A DNA stretch of 64,000 bases from NCBI RefSeq assembly GCF_003144095.1, contig NZ_NSKH01000018.1, positions 2,447,541 to 2,511,540 on the forward strand, written 5' to 3'. Position 1 is the first letter of the stretch, and each line of letters begins with the position of its first letter. A program made the translations under genes and the position numbers. This DNA comes from Streptomyces sp. ICBB 8177 (lineage in GTDB: Bacteria; Actinomycetota; Actinomycetes; Streptomycetales; Streptomycetaceae). Shown one piece after another: positions 56,046 to 64,000 of this stretch. The notes beneath the pieces are model-generated. The model was not told the DNA's origin, did no database searches, and saw only the letters and a list, made by a program, of their open reading frames with translations.

Positions 56046-59000
56046 ATGACGGGCGATGTACGGCCTATGGACACCAACACCGGTACGCAGGAACCGACGC
56101 CTCCGCCACGCGGTGCGCGGCGGCCACCGGGTACGCGGGCGGGGTACGGCGTGAGTGCGTCGGGGGCGTTGCTGCCCGGCCCGGCGGGAGGCGGCCGGGT
56201 GGGCCTGCTGCCCCAACTCCTGGTCGCCATGGTCTGCGGCGGGTACGCGGCCGGGGCCGCGCTCGACTGGGGCACCCCGCCGCTCGCCGCGTTCATGGGC
56301 GACTTCGGGCTGGCCGCCGCGGGACTCGCCGCCTGTGTGTCGTGCCTGTGGTACGCCCGCACCGTCCCGGGGCCCAACCGCCCCGCGTGGGTGATGTTCG
56401 CCGTATCCTCCGCCATGCTCGCCGCGGGCAACGGGACCTGGGGCTGGTACGAGGTCGTGCTCGGCGTCAAGTCCATGCCGCACGTCTCGCCCGCCGACTT
56501 CTGCTTCCTGCTCTTCGCCCCGCCGGCCATAGTGGGACTGCTGGTCCTCGCCAAGCGCCCGGTGACCAGGGCCGGCTGGGTCTGCATCGCGCTGGACGCG
56601 TGGCTGATCGCGGGCTCGCTGCTGACCCTCACCTGGAGCCTGGCGCTCGCGCACGACGCCGGGCTCGACGGCCGCGGCAAGGCGCACATGGCCCTCGCGC
56701 TGGCCTACCCGGTCTTCGACATCCTGCTGGTCTCCCTGGTGCTGGCGCTGCACTTCCGCCGCTCCGCCGCCGACCGCCCCGCGGTCAACGCGGCCATCAC
56801 CTCACTGGCGCTGACCGTGCTGTGCGACGCCGTCTACACCTCGCCGCTGCCGCGCCGCGACTACCATTCCGGCCAGATTCTGGACGCGGGCTGGTTCGCC
56901 GCCAGCATGCTCATGGCGTACGCGCCCTGGGTCGGCCACCGCGGCGCGCCGCCGCCGCCACCGCGCCGGGTGCGCCCCGAGCGCAAGGCCGCCGGATCGC
57001 TCGGCGCCCTCACCCCGTACCTCGCCGCCGCCGTGTGCACCCTGGGCATGCTCTACAACGTCCTCGGCGGTCACAAGATCGACCGGGTGGTGCTCATCAC
57101 CGGCTGCACGGTGGCGCTGGTGCTGGTGGTCCGCCAGGGCATCATGCTCCTGGACAACATCGCGCTCACCCAGGAACTCGCCCAGAAGGAGAACCACTTC
57201 CGCTCCCTGGTGCAGGGTTCGAGCGACGTCATCATGATCGCCGCCCCCTCCGGCGTGCTGCGCTACGTCAGTCCGGCCGCCAAGGGCGTCCTGGGCCGCG
57301 ACCCGGACTCCATGGTCGGCACCGAACTCGCCTCCCACATCCACCCCGAGGACCTCGGGCGGATGCTGCACGAGGTGCGCCGCTTCCTCGCCGCGCAGCC
57401 GTCCGACGAGCCCGCCACCCGCATCGAGTGCCGGGTGCGCTCCGGCGACGGCGGCTGGCTCAACGTGGAGTCCACCGTCAACCGCTACCAGGGCGGCCTG
57501 ATCTTCAACAGCCGCGACGTCACCGAACGGGTGCGCCTACAGGCCCAGTTGCAGCACAACGCCTCCCACGACCCGCTCACCGACCTGCCCAACCGCGCCC
57601 TGTTCACCGAACGCGTCGGGCACGCGCTCGGCGGGCGCCGGGCCGGCGACGGCGAGGCGGCCGTGCTCTACATCGACCTCGACGGCTTCAAGGCCGTCAA
57701 CGACACCGTCGGCCATCAGGCGGGCGACGAACTGCTGATCCAGGCGGCGCGCCGGTTGCAGGACTCGGTCCGGGCCGGGGACACGGCGGCACGGCTGGGC
57801 GGCGACGAGTTCGCCGCCCTCATCTGTGGCGGCACGGGCGATCCCCAGGTGCGCGAGCGGCAGATAGTGGAGATCGCGGAACGGCTGCGGCTGACGCTCT
57901 CCGAGCCGTACGTGGTCTCGGTCGGCGGCCGCAAACCGGGCGGCGACGGGCCCATGGAACACGGCGCCCCCGAAGGGCGGCGGGAGGGCAGGACGCAGGT
58001 GCGGGTCGCCGCCAGCATCGGTGTCGCCTTCGCCACCCCCGGCATCACCTCGGCCGAGCTGATGCGCAACGCGGACCTCGCGATGTACCGCGCGAAGTCG
58101 GCCGGGAAGAACCGCGTGGAGCTTTACGCGCCGCAGATGCAGAGCGAGGTGGCGCACCGCGCGGAGCTGGCCGCCCGGCTGCGCAGCGCGCTGCGCGACG
58201 GCGAGTTCACGCTGCTGCACCAGCCGGTGGTGGACCTCGACAGCGGTGACGTCGACACAGTCCAGGCACAGGCCCGCTGGCGCAGCGCGCAGGGCATCCT
58301 GTTCACGCCCGCCGAGTTCCTGCGCTTCGTGGACGCCGGGTCCGCCGACGGCGCCGAGCGCTCCGAGGTCAGCAGATGGCTGCTGGAGGAGGCCGTCGAA
58401 CAGGCCGCCGCCCGGCACCGGCTGGGCCTGCGGGTGCCCGTGTGCGTGCCGGTGCCCGCGCGCAAGCTGCTCAGCCGCGAACTGCCGGTCAAGCGGCTGG
58501 AAGCGCTGCTCGACCGGCACGAGCTGCCGCCGGACGCGCTGATCGTGGAGGTCTCGGGCCACGATCCGCGCATCCCGCTGGACGAGCTGGAACGCAGACT
58601 CGGCGCGCTGCGCAGACTCGGCGTGCGGATCGCGCTGGGCGGACTGGGCACCGGGTATGCCGGGATGGTGGCGCTGCGGCGGCTGCCGGTGGACGTGCTC
58701 AAGCTGGACCGGTCCTTCACCGAGGGCGTGGTCGAGTCCGCCAGGCTGCACAAGATCACCTCGGGCCTGCTGCGGATCGCCCGCGACCTGGGACTGCGGT
58801 CGGTCGCCGAGGGCGTGGACCGGCCCGACCAGGCGGTGGCGCTGCGCGAGATGGGCTGCACCCACGGCCAGGGCATGGCGTTCGCGGGGCCGCTGGACAC
58901 CCCGCGGCTGCACGGCTGCCTGCTGCGCGGGAGCTTCCCCGTCCCGGGCGGACCCGGGCGTGACGTGGTCACCGCGGGCGCCGGGGCGCTGCCGGTCAGA

Positions 59001-59081
59001 CGAGGGGGCACGGCCGGACCCGACCCGCTGGCCAGCCCTCCCTTGCGCTCACATCATGAGACGTCCGTCCCACCCACTTGA
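56046..59081 (+). CDS. Membrane PAS-GGDEF protein with degenerate EAL domain
   Basis: 1011 residues: about ten membrane helices (residues ~45-380), a PAS domain (HFRSLVQGSSDVIMIAAPSG to FNSRDVTERV), GGDEF and EAL-like domains. GGDEF 585-589 is intact (ARLGGDEFAAL), with DPLTDLPNRALF before it, so diguanylate cyclase activity is plausible. In the EAL domain, EAL reads QAQ (TVQAQARW), NVS is lost (VPVPARKLL), DDFGTGYS reads LGGLGTGYAG, so phosphodiesterase activity is unlikely; it may only bind c-di-GMP. ATG at 56046 is chosen; ATG at 56067 is possible. It lies directly before the ilv operon. Confidence 0.87.
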   Translation: MTGDVRPMDTNTGTQEPTPPPRGARRPPGTRAGYGVSASGALLPGPAGGGRVGLLPQLLVAMVCGGYAAGAALDWGTPPLAAFMGDFGLAAAGLAACVSCLWYARTVPGPNRPAWVMFAVSSAMLAAGNGTWGWYEVVLGVKSMPHVSPADFCFLLFAPPAIVGLLVLAKRPVTRAGWVCIALDAWLIAGSLLTLTWSLALAHDAGLDGRGKAHMALALAYPVFDILLVSLVLALHFRRSAADRPAVNAAITSLALTVLCDAVYTSPLPRRDYHSGQILDAGWFAASMLMAYAPWVGHRGAPPPPPRRVRPERKAAGSLGALTPYLAAAVCTLGMLYNVLGGHKIDRVVLITGCTVALVLVVRQGIMLLDNIALTQELAQKENHFRSLVQGSSDVIMIAAPSGVLRYVSPAAKGVLGRDPDSMVGTELASHIHPEDLGRMLHEVRRFLAAQPSDEPATRIECRVRSGDGGWLNVESTVNRYQGGLIFNSRDVTERVRLQAQLQHNASHDPLTDLPNRALFTERVGHALGGRRAGDGEAAVLYIDLDGFKAVNDTVGHQAGDELLIQAARRLQDSVRAGDTAARLGGDEFAALICGGTGDPQVRERQIVEIAERLRLTLSEPYVVSVGGRKPGGDGPMEHGAPEGRREGRTQVRVAASIGVAFATPGITSAELMRNADLAMYRAKSAGKNRVELYAPQMQSEVAHRAELAARLRSALRDGEFTLLHQPVVDLDSGDVDTVQAQARWRSAQGILFTPAEFLRFVDAGSADGAERSEVSRWLLEEAVEQAAARHRLGLRVPVCVPVPARKLLSRELPVKRLEALLDRHELPPDALIVEVSGHDPRIPLDELERRLGALRRLGVRIALGGLGTGYAGMVALRRLPVDVLKLDRSFTEGVVESARLHKITSGLLRIARDLGLRSVAEGVDRPDQAVALREMGCTHGQGMAFAGPLDTPRLHGCLLRGSFPVPGGPGRDVVTAGAGALPVRRGGTAGPDPLASPPLRSHHETSVPPT

Positions 59082-59107
59082 CACGTGGGCTGTGACGGGA
59101 GGATGGT
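59078..59107 (+). promoter_or_regulatory. Promoter of the ilv operon
   Basis: TTGACA (59078-59083), a perfect -35 overlapping the stop codon of the upstream gene, an 18-bp spacer and GATGGT (59102-59107). Transcription would start 7 nt on, at the ATG of the leader peptide. Confidence 0.55.
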
Positions 59108-59114
59108 CGGTGCC

Positions 59115-59156
59115 ATGCGCACCCGAATTCTCGTACTTGGACGGCGCGTCGGCTGA
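59115..59156 (+). CDS. ilv leader peptide
   Basis: 13-residue peptide MRTRILVLGRRVG followed by TGA. It contains Ile, Leu, Val, Leu and Val, the products of the pathway, and uses codons rare in this DNA (ATT, GTA, CTT, GGA, CGA). A transcription terminator follows. This is the arrangement of branched-chain amino acid attenuation reported for actinobacterial ilvB leaders. GGGAGG at 59097-59102 is too far (12 nt) for a good ribosome site, and the promoter position suggests a leaderless start. Confidence 0.85.
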   Translation: MRTRILVLGRRVG

Positions 59157-59198
59157 CCGGGGCCTCATCACCGCCCCGCGACAAGCACCGGCGCGCTT

Positions 59199-59232
59199 CC
59201 CCTCGCTTGCCTTCTGGCACGAGGGGTTTTTT
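59199..59232 (+). terminator. ilv attenuator terminator
   Basis: CCCCTCG (59199-59205) pairs with CGAGGGG (59220-59226), with an inner TGCC-TTCT-GGCA hairpin and a run of six T (59227-59232). Upstream, CGGGGC (59158-59163) pairs with GCCCCG (59173-59178), a possible pause hairpin next to the leader stop, and CAAGC (59182) could pair with GCTTG (59205) as a weak antiterminator. Ribosome stalling at Ile/Leu/Val codons would shift this balance. Confidence 0.85.
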
Positions 59233-59300
59233 GTTGCACTGGCACCCACCGCCCCCTCCACACCGCGACCGGGGCGGCCTCTCCGAGAAGAGACAGGCAG

Positions 59301-61148
59301 ATGACCGAGCAGGCCACTGGGGCCCACCATCCGCAGCCGCGGGCCCGCAACGCGGCACAGCAGCCCATCACCGAGCAGGTGACGGGTGCCCAGTCCCTCA
59401 TCCGTTCTCTGGAGGAAGTCGGCGCCGACACCGTCTTCGGCATCCCCGGCGGGGCGATCCTCCCCGCGTACGACCCGATGTTCGACTCGCAGCGCGTGCG
59501 CCACATCCTGGTCCGCCACGAGCAGGGCGCCGGCCACGCCGCCACCGGGTACGCGCAGGCCACCGGCAAGGTCGGCGTCTGCATGGCCACCTCGGGCCCG
59601 GGTGCCACCAACCTCGTCACCCCCATCGCCGACGCCCACCTGGACTCGGTGCCGATCGTCGCCATCACCGGCCAGGTCGCCTCCAAGTCCATCGGCACGG
59701 ACGCCTTCCAGGAGGCGGACATCGTCGGCATCACCATGCCGATCACCAAGCACAACTTCCTGGTCACCGACGCCGCCGACATCCCGCGCACCATCGCCGA
59801 GGCCTTCCACATCGCCTCCACCGGCCGCCCGGGGCCGGTGCTGGTCGACATCGCCAAGGACGCCCTCCAGGCACAGACCACCTTCTCCTGGCCGCCCGTC
59901 TCGGACCTGCCCGGCTACCGTCCGGTGACCAAGCCGCACGCCAAGCAGATCCGCGAGGCCGCCCGGCTGCTCACCCAGGCCAAGCGCCCGGTGCTGTACG
60001 TCGGCGGAGGCGTGCTGAAGGCCCGGGCCACCGAGGAACTGCGCATCCTGGCCGAGTTGACCGGCGCCCCGGTCGCCACCACGCTGATGGCGCTGGGCGC
60101 CTTCCCCGACACCCACCGCCAGCACGTCGGCATGCCCGGCATGCACGGCTCGGTCTCCGCGGTCACCGCGATGCAGAAGGCCGACCTGCTGGTCGCGCTC
60201 GGCGCGCGGTTCGACGACCGGGTGACCGGCAAGACCGACACGTTCGCCCCGTACGCCAAGATCGTGCACGCCGACATCGACCCGGCGGAGATCGGCAAGA
60301 TCCGCGCCGCCGACGTGCCGATCGTCGGCGACGCCCGCGAGGTGCTGGCCGACCTGATCGTCGCGGTCCAGGCCGAGCACGAGGCGGGCCACCGCGGGGA
60401 CTACGCCGACTGGTGGCGGCAGATCGACTCCTGGCGCGAGACCTACCCGCTCGGCTACGACCTGCCCGAGGACGGCAGCCTCTCCCCACAGCAGGTCATC
60501 GAGCGCATCGGCCAACTCGCCCCGAAGGACACGGTGTTCGCGGCCGGGGTCGGCCAGCACCAGATGTGGGCCTCGCAGTACATCCGCTACGACAAGCCGT
60601 ACACCTGGCTCAACTCCGGCGGCGCCGGGACCATGGGCTACGCGGTCCCGGCCGCGATGGGCGCCAAGGCCGGCAAGCCCGACACCACGGTGTGGGCGAT
60701 CGACGGCGACGGCTGCTTCCAGATGACCAACCAGGAACTGGTCACCTGCGCGCTCAACGGCATCCCCATCAAGGTCGGCATCATCAACAACGGCGCGCTG
60801 GGCATGGTCCGCCAGTGGCAGACGCTCTTCTACAACGAGCGTTACTCCAACACCGTGCTGCACTCGGGACCGGGCGAGGGCGCCAAGCCCGCGCTCAACG
60901 GCACCCGCACCCCCGACTTCGTCAAGCTCGCCGAGGCGATGGGCTGCGTCGGGCTGCGCTGCGAGGACCCGGCCGACCTCGACGCGGTCATCGAGAAGGC
61001 CAACGCGATCAACGACCGCCCGGTGGTCGTGGACTTCATCTGCCACGAGGACGCCATGGTGTGGCCGATGGTCGCCGCCGGCACCTCCAACGACGAGGTC
61101 ATGGCCGCCCGCGGGGTGCGCCCCGACTTCGGCGACATGGACGACTGA
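59301..61148 (+). CDS. ilvB: Acetolactate synthase large subunit
   Basis: 615-residue ThDP-dependent enzyme for the first common step of Ile, Leu and Val synthesis. The N-terminal domain has [17 protein letters not shown] and the catalytic Glu in [16 protein letters not shown]; the FAD region is [14 protein letters not shown]; the ThDP/Mg motif [15 protein letters not shown] with [13 protein letters not shown] is C-terminal. First structural gene behind the attenuator; ilvN follows 36 bp later. Confidence 0.96.
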   Translation: MTEQATGAHHPQPRARNAAQQPITEQVTGAQSLIRSLEEVGADTVFGIPGGAILPAYDPMFDSQRVRHILVRHEQGAGHAATGYAQATGKVGVCMATSGPGATNLVTPIADAHLDSVPIVAITGQVASKSIGTDAFQEADIVGITMPITKHNFLVTDAADIPRTIAEAFHIASTGRPGPVLVDIAKDALQAQTTFSWPPVSDLPGYRPVTKPHAKQIREAARLLTQAKRPVLYVGGGVLKARATEELRILAELTGAPVATTLMALGAFPDTHRQHVGMPGMHGSVSAVTAMQKADLLVALGARFDDRVTGKTDTFAPYAKIVHADIDPAEIGKIRAADVPIVGDAREVLADLIVAVQAEHEAGHRGDYADWWRQIDSWRETYPLGYDLPEDGSLSPQQVIERIGQLAPKDTVFAAGVGQHQMWASQYIRYDKPYTWLNSGGAGTMGYAVPAAMGAKAGKPDTTVWAIDGDGCFQMTNQELVTCALNGIPIKVGIINNGALGMVRQWQTLFYNERYSNTVLHSGPGEGAKPALNGTRTPDFVKLAEAMGCVGLRCEDPADLDAVIEKANAINDRPVVVDFICHEDAMVWPMVAAGTSNDEVMAARGVRPDFGDMDD

Positions 61149-61184
61149 GCCGGGCCGGAAGACAACGCGAAGGAATCACGGAAC

Positions 61185-61712
61185 ATGTCCAAGCACACGC
61201 TCTCCGTCCTGGTCGAGAACAAGCCCGGCGTCCTGGCGAGGATCACCGCGCTGTTCTCCCGCCGCGGCTTCAACATCGACTCCCTGGCGGTCGGCACCAC
61301 CGAGCACCCCGACATCTCCCGCATCACGATCGTCGTCAACGTGGTCGACGAACTGCCGCTGGAACAGGTGACGAAGCAGCTCAACAAGCTCGTCAACGTC
61401 CTGAAGATCGTCGAACTGGAACCGTCCTCCGCCGTGCAGCGGGAACTGGTCCTGGTCAAGGTGCGCGCCGACAACGAGACGCGCTCGCAGATCACCGAGA
61501 TCGTCTCGCTCTTCCGCGCCAAGACCGTCGACGTCTCGCCCGAGGCCGTCACCGTCGAGGCGACCGGCGGCGCCGAGAAGCTGGAGGCGCTGCTGCGGAT
61601 GCTGGAGCCGTTCGGCATCAAGGAACTGGTGCAGTCCGGCACCATCGCCATCGGCCGCGGCGCCCGCTCCATCACCGACCGCTCGCTGCGGGCACTGGAC
61701 CGCAGCGCGTGA
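61185..61712 (+). CDS. ilvN: Acetolactate synthase small (regulatory) subunit
   Basis: 175-residue subunit giving valine feedback inhibition. N-terminal ACT domain HTLSVLVENKPGVLARITALFSRRGFNIDSL (core VENKPGVLARI) and the second half with KELVQSGTIAIGRG. ATG follows AAGGAA. Co-transcribed with ilvB. Confidence 0.96.
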   Translation: MSKHTLSVLVENKPGVLARITALFSRRGFNIDSLAVGTTEHPDISRITIVVNVVDELPLEQVTKQLNKLVNVLKIVELEPSSAVQRELVLVKVRADNETRSQITEIVSLFRAKTVDVSPEAVTVEATGGAEKLEALLRMLEPFGIKELVQSGTIAIGRGARSITDRSLRALDRSA

Positions 61713-62807
<1,095 letters not shown>

Positions 62808-62826
62808 GGCCTCACCCGCGGTGTAC

Positions 62827-62857
62827 GGGGCCTCCGGGGCGCTGCCCTGGAGGCCCC
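62827..62857 (+). terminator. Terminator after ilvC
   Basis: GGGGCCTCC (62827-62835) pairs with GGAGGCCCC (62849-62857); a G-U and an inner GGGC-GCT-GCCC extend the stem to 14 bp. No T tract. Confidence 0.75.
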
Positions 62858-62936
62858 CGCCGCGTTGTGACCGGGAGGTTTGTCCACGCCGTACACCCAC
62901 GTCCGGGTGATCCTTACGCAACGGCACAGGCAGCCG

Positions 62937-62963
62937 GTCACGGCGCCGATAGACTGCCGTGAC
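62937..62963 (+). promoter_or_regulatory. serA promoter with flanking inverted repeat
   Basis: GTCACGGC (62937-62944) and GCCGTGAC (62956-62963) flank a near-consensus -10 TAGACT (62950-62955). Such symmetry around the -10 suggests repressor binding, and in RNA the right arm would be lost if transcription starts near 62963. A further hairpin GCGGCC / GGCCGC (63028-63049) lies in the leader. Confidence 0.45.
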
Positions 62964-63073
62964 AAGCGCGTCAGGCTCACAGCGTCGTGCGTCTTCCACG
63001 CGGCATGCCAGCCCCTCCCTCCCTGGAGCGGCCGAAAGGGACCGGCCGCCCACGTAGGACAAGTGAGGATCAC

Positions 63074-64000
63074 GTGAGCACTGCTTCAGCCAGCAAGCCT
63101 GTCGTACTCATCGCCGAAGAGCTTTCGCCCGCCACGGTGGATGCCCTGGGTCCGGATTTCGAGATCCGGCACTGCAACGGGGCGGATCGTGCCGATCTGC
63201 TGGGCGCGATCGTGGATGTGGACGCGGTTTTGGTGCGTTCGGCCACGAAGGTGGACGCGGAGGCGATCGCCGCCGCGCGCAGGCTTCGGGTGGTCGCTCG
63301 TGCGGGTGTCGGTTTGGACAACGTGGATGTGTCGGCGGCCACGAAGGCCGGTGTGATGGTGGTGAACGCGCCGACGTCGAACATCGTGACGGCCGCTGAG
63401 CTGGCCTGTGGTCTGCTGGTGGCGACGGCGCGCAATATTCCGCAGGCGAACGCGGCGTTGAAGAACGGTGAGTGGAAGCGCAGCAAGTACACCGGTGTGG
63501 AGTTGGCGGAGAAGACGCTGGGTGTGGTGGGTCTTGGTCGGATCGGTGTGCTGGTGGCGCAGCGGATGTCGGCGTTCGGTATGAGGGTCGTGGCGTATGA
63601 CCCGTATGTGCAGCCGGCGCGGGCGGCGCAGATGGGGGTGAAGTTGCTGTCGCTGGAGGAGTTGCTGGAGGTGTCGGACTTCATCACGGTGCATTTGCCG
63701 AAGACTCCGGAGACGCTGGGTCTGATCGGGGATGAGGCGCTGCGCAGGGTGAAGCCGTCGGTGCGGATCGTCAATGCCGCGCGGGGTGGGATCGTGGATG
63801 AGGTGGCGTTGGCGAGTGCGTTGAAGGAGGGGCGGGTCGCGGGGGCGGGTTTGGATGTGTTCTCGTCCGAGCCGTGCACGGATTCGCCGTTGTTCGAGTT
63901 CGACAATGTGGTGGCGACTCCGCATCTGGGTGCTTCGACGGGTGAGGCGCAGGAGAAGGCGGGTGTCGCGGTGGCGAAGTCGGTGCGGTTGGCGTTGGCG
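63074..64000 (+). CDS. serA: D-3-phosphoglycerate dehydrogenase, C-terminus outside window
   Basis: First step of serine synthesis. 309 codons are visible. GTG follows GAGGATCAC. The N-terminal substrate domain (VVLIAEELSPATVDAL, VRSATKVDAEAI, AGVGLDNVDV) and NAD domain (LGVVGLGRIGVLVAQRM) are complete; catalytic Arg is in VNAARGGIVDEVAL, Glu in DVFSSEPCTDSPL and His in VVATPHLGAST. The ASB and ACT domains expected in the long actinobacterial form lie outside. From about 63150 the codons shift from C-ending to many G- and T-ending ones, unlike the neighbouring genes. Confidence 0.94.
   Translation, partial: MSTASASKPVVLIAEELSPATVDALGPDFEIRHCNGADRADLLGAIVDVDAVLVRSATKVDAEAIAAARRLRVVARAGVGLDNVDVSAATKAGVMVVNAPTSNIVTAAELACGLLVATARNIPQANAALKNGEWKRSKYTGVELAEKTLGVVGLGRIGVLVAQRMSAFGMRVVAYDPYVQPARAAQMGVKLLSLEELLEVSDFITVHLPKTPETLGLIGDEALRRVKPSVRIVNAARGGIVDEVALASALKEGRVAGAGLDVFSSEPCTDSPLFEFDNVVATPHLGASTGEAQEKAGVAVAKSVRLALA

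Overview
The window is about 72 percent GC by eye, almost fully coding, with strong C/G third-position bias, GTG/TTG starts, very short intergenic gaps and many leaderless-type promoters. Gene content and order (glgE/glgP, sdaA-glyA-gcvH-gcvT, ligA plus a GGDEF-EAL protein, gatCAB, ilvBN-ilvC-serA) are those of the core chromosome of a Streptomyces or close relative (Streptomycetaceae). I see no rRNA, tRNA, CRISPR, insertion sequence or prophage. This looks like conserved chromosomal core with a few variable genes.

Layout. 1-11 kb: alpha-glucan metabolism (glgE partial, divergent glgP, glgX) with a two-gene heterodimeric ABC exporter between. 11-13.7 kb: two tandem paralogous L,D-transpeptidases. 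13.7-15.3 kb: enoyl-CoA hydratase, then a structured intergenic region and an ATP-binding (RsbW-like) regulator. 15.3-21.4 kb: secreted GH35 beta-galactosidase, DUF574-type methyltransferase, a sigma-like protein translationally coupled to an unknown protein, and a divergent TetR/aldo-keto reductase pair. 21.4-28.5 kb: serine/glycine block: sdaA, glyA, gcvH, gcvT behind a tandem glycine riboswitch, with two SseB-like genes facing away from it. 28.5-34.3 kb: DUF885 peptidase, TRIC-type channel, thioesterase, cysteine desulfurase and mnmA (sulfur relay to tRNA). 34.3-39 kb: small secreted or membrane proteins, a LOG-like protein, an SDR and a MetE-like protein. 39-43.5 kb: ligA and an RmdB-like c-di-GMP protein. 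43.5-44.1 kb: repeat-filled gap. 44.1-47.8 kb: gatC-gatA-small membrane protein-gatB with a strong terminator. 48-55.8 kb: MMPL transporter, small protein, LAL-type LuxR regulator, aldo-keto reductase, D-2-hydroxyacid dehydrogenase. 56-64 kb: a second c-di-GMP protein with degenerate EAL, then ilvB-ilvN-ilvC behind a leader-peptide attenuator, and serA (partial).

Connections. Glycine is sensed by the riboswitch and cleaved by GcvT/GcvH, interconverted with serine by GlyA, and serine is deaminated by SdaA; serA at the far end makes serine. Branched-chain amino acid supply is controlled by the ilv attenuator. Two c-di-GMP proteins, a LAL regulator, a sigma-like protein and an RsbW-like kinase provide regulatory content.

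No clear large undescribed system is present. The candidates I would check first are the region 14488-14790 (three CCTTAA boxes at exact 11-bp spacing, a possible leaderless micro-ORF, and a 17-bp hairpin covering a start codon), the sigma-like/partner pair at 18.4-19.7 kb, the SseB pair next to the glycine riboswitch, and a dispersed GC-rich repeat at 31.8 and 43.5 kb.
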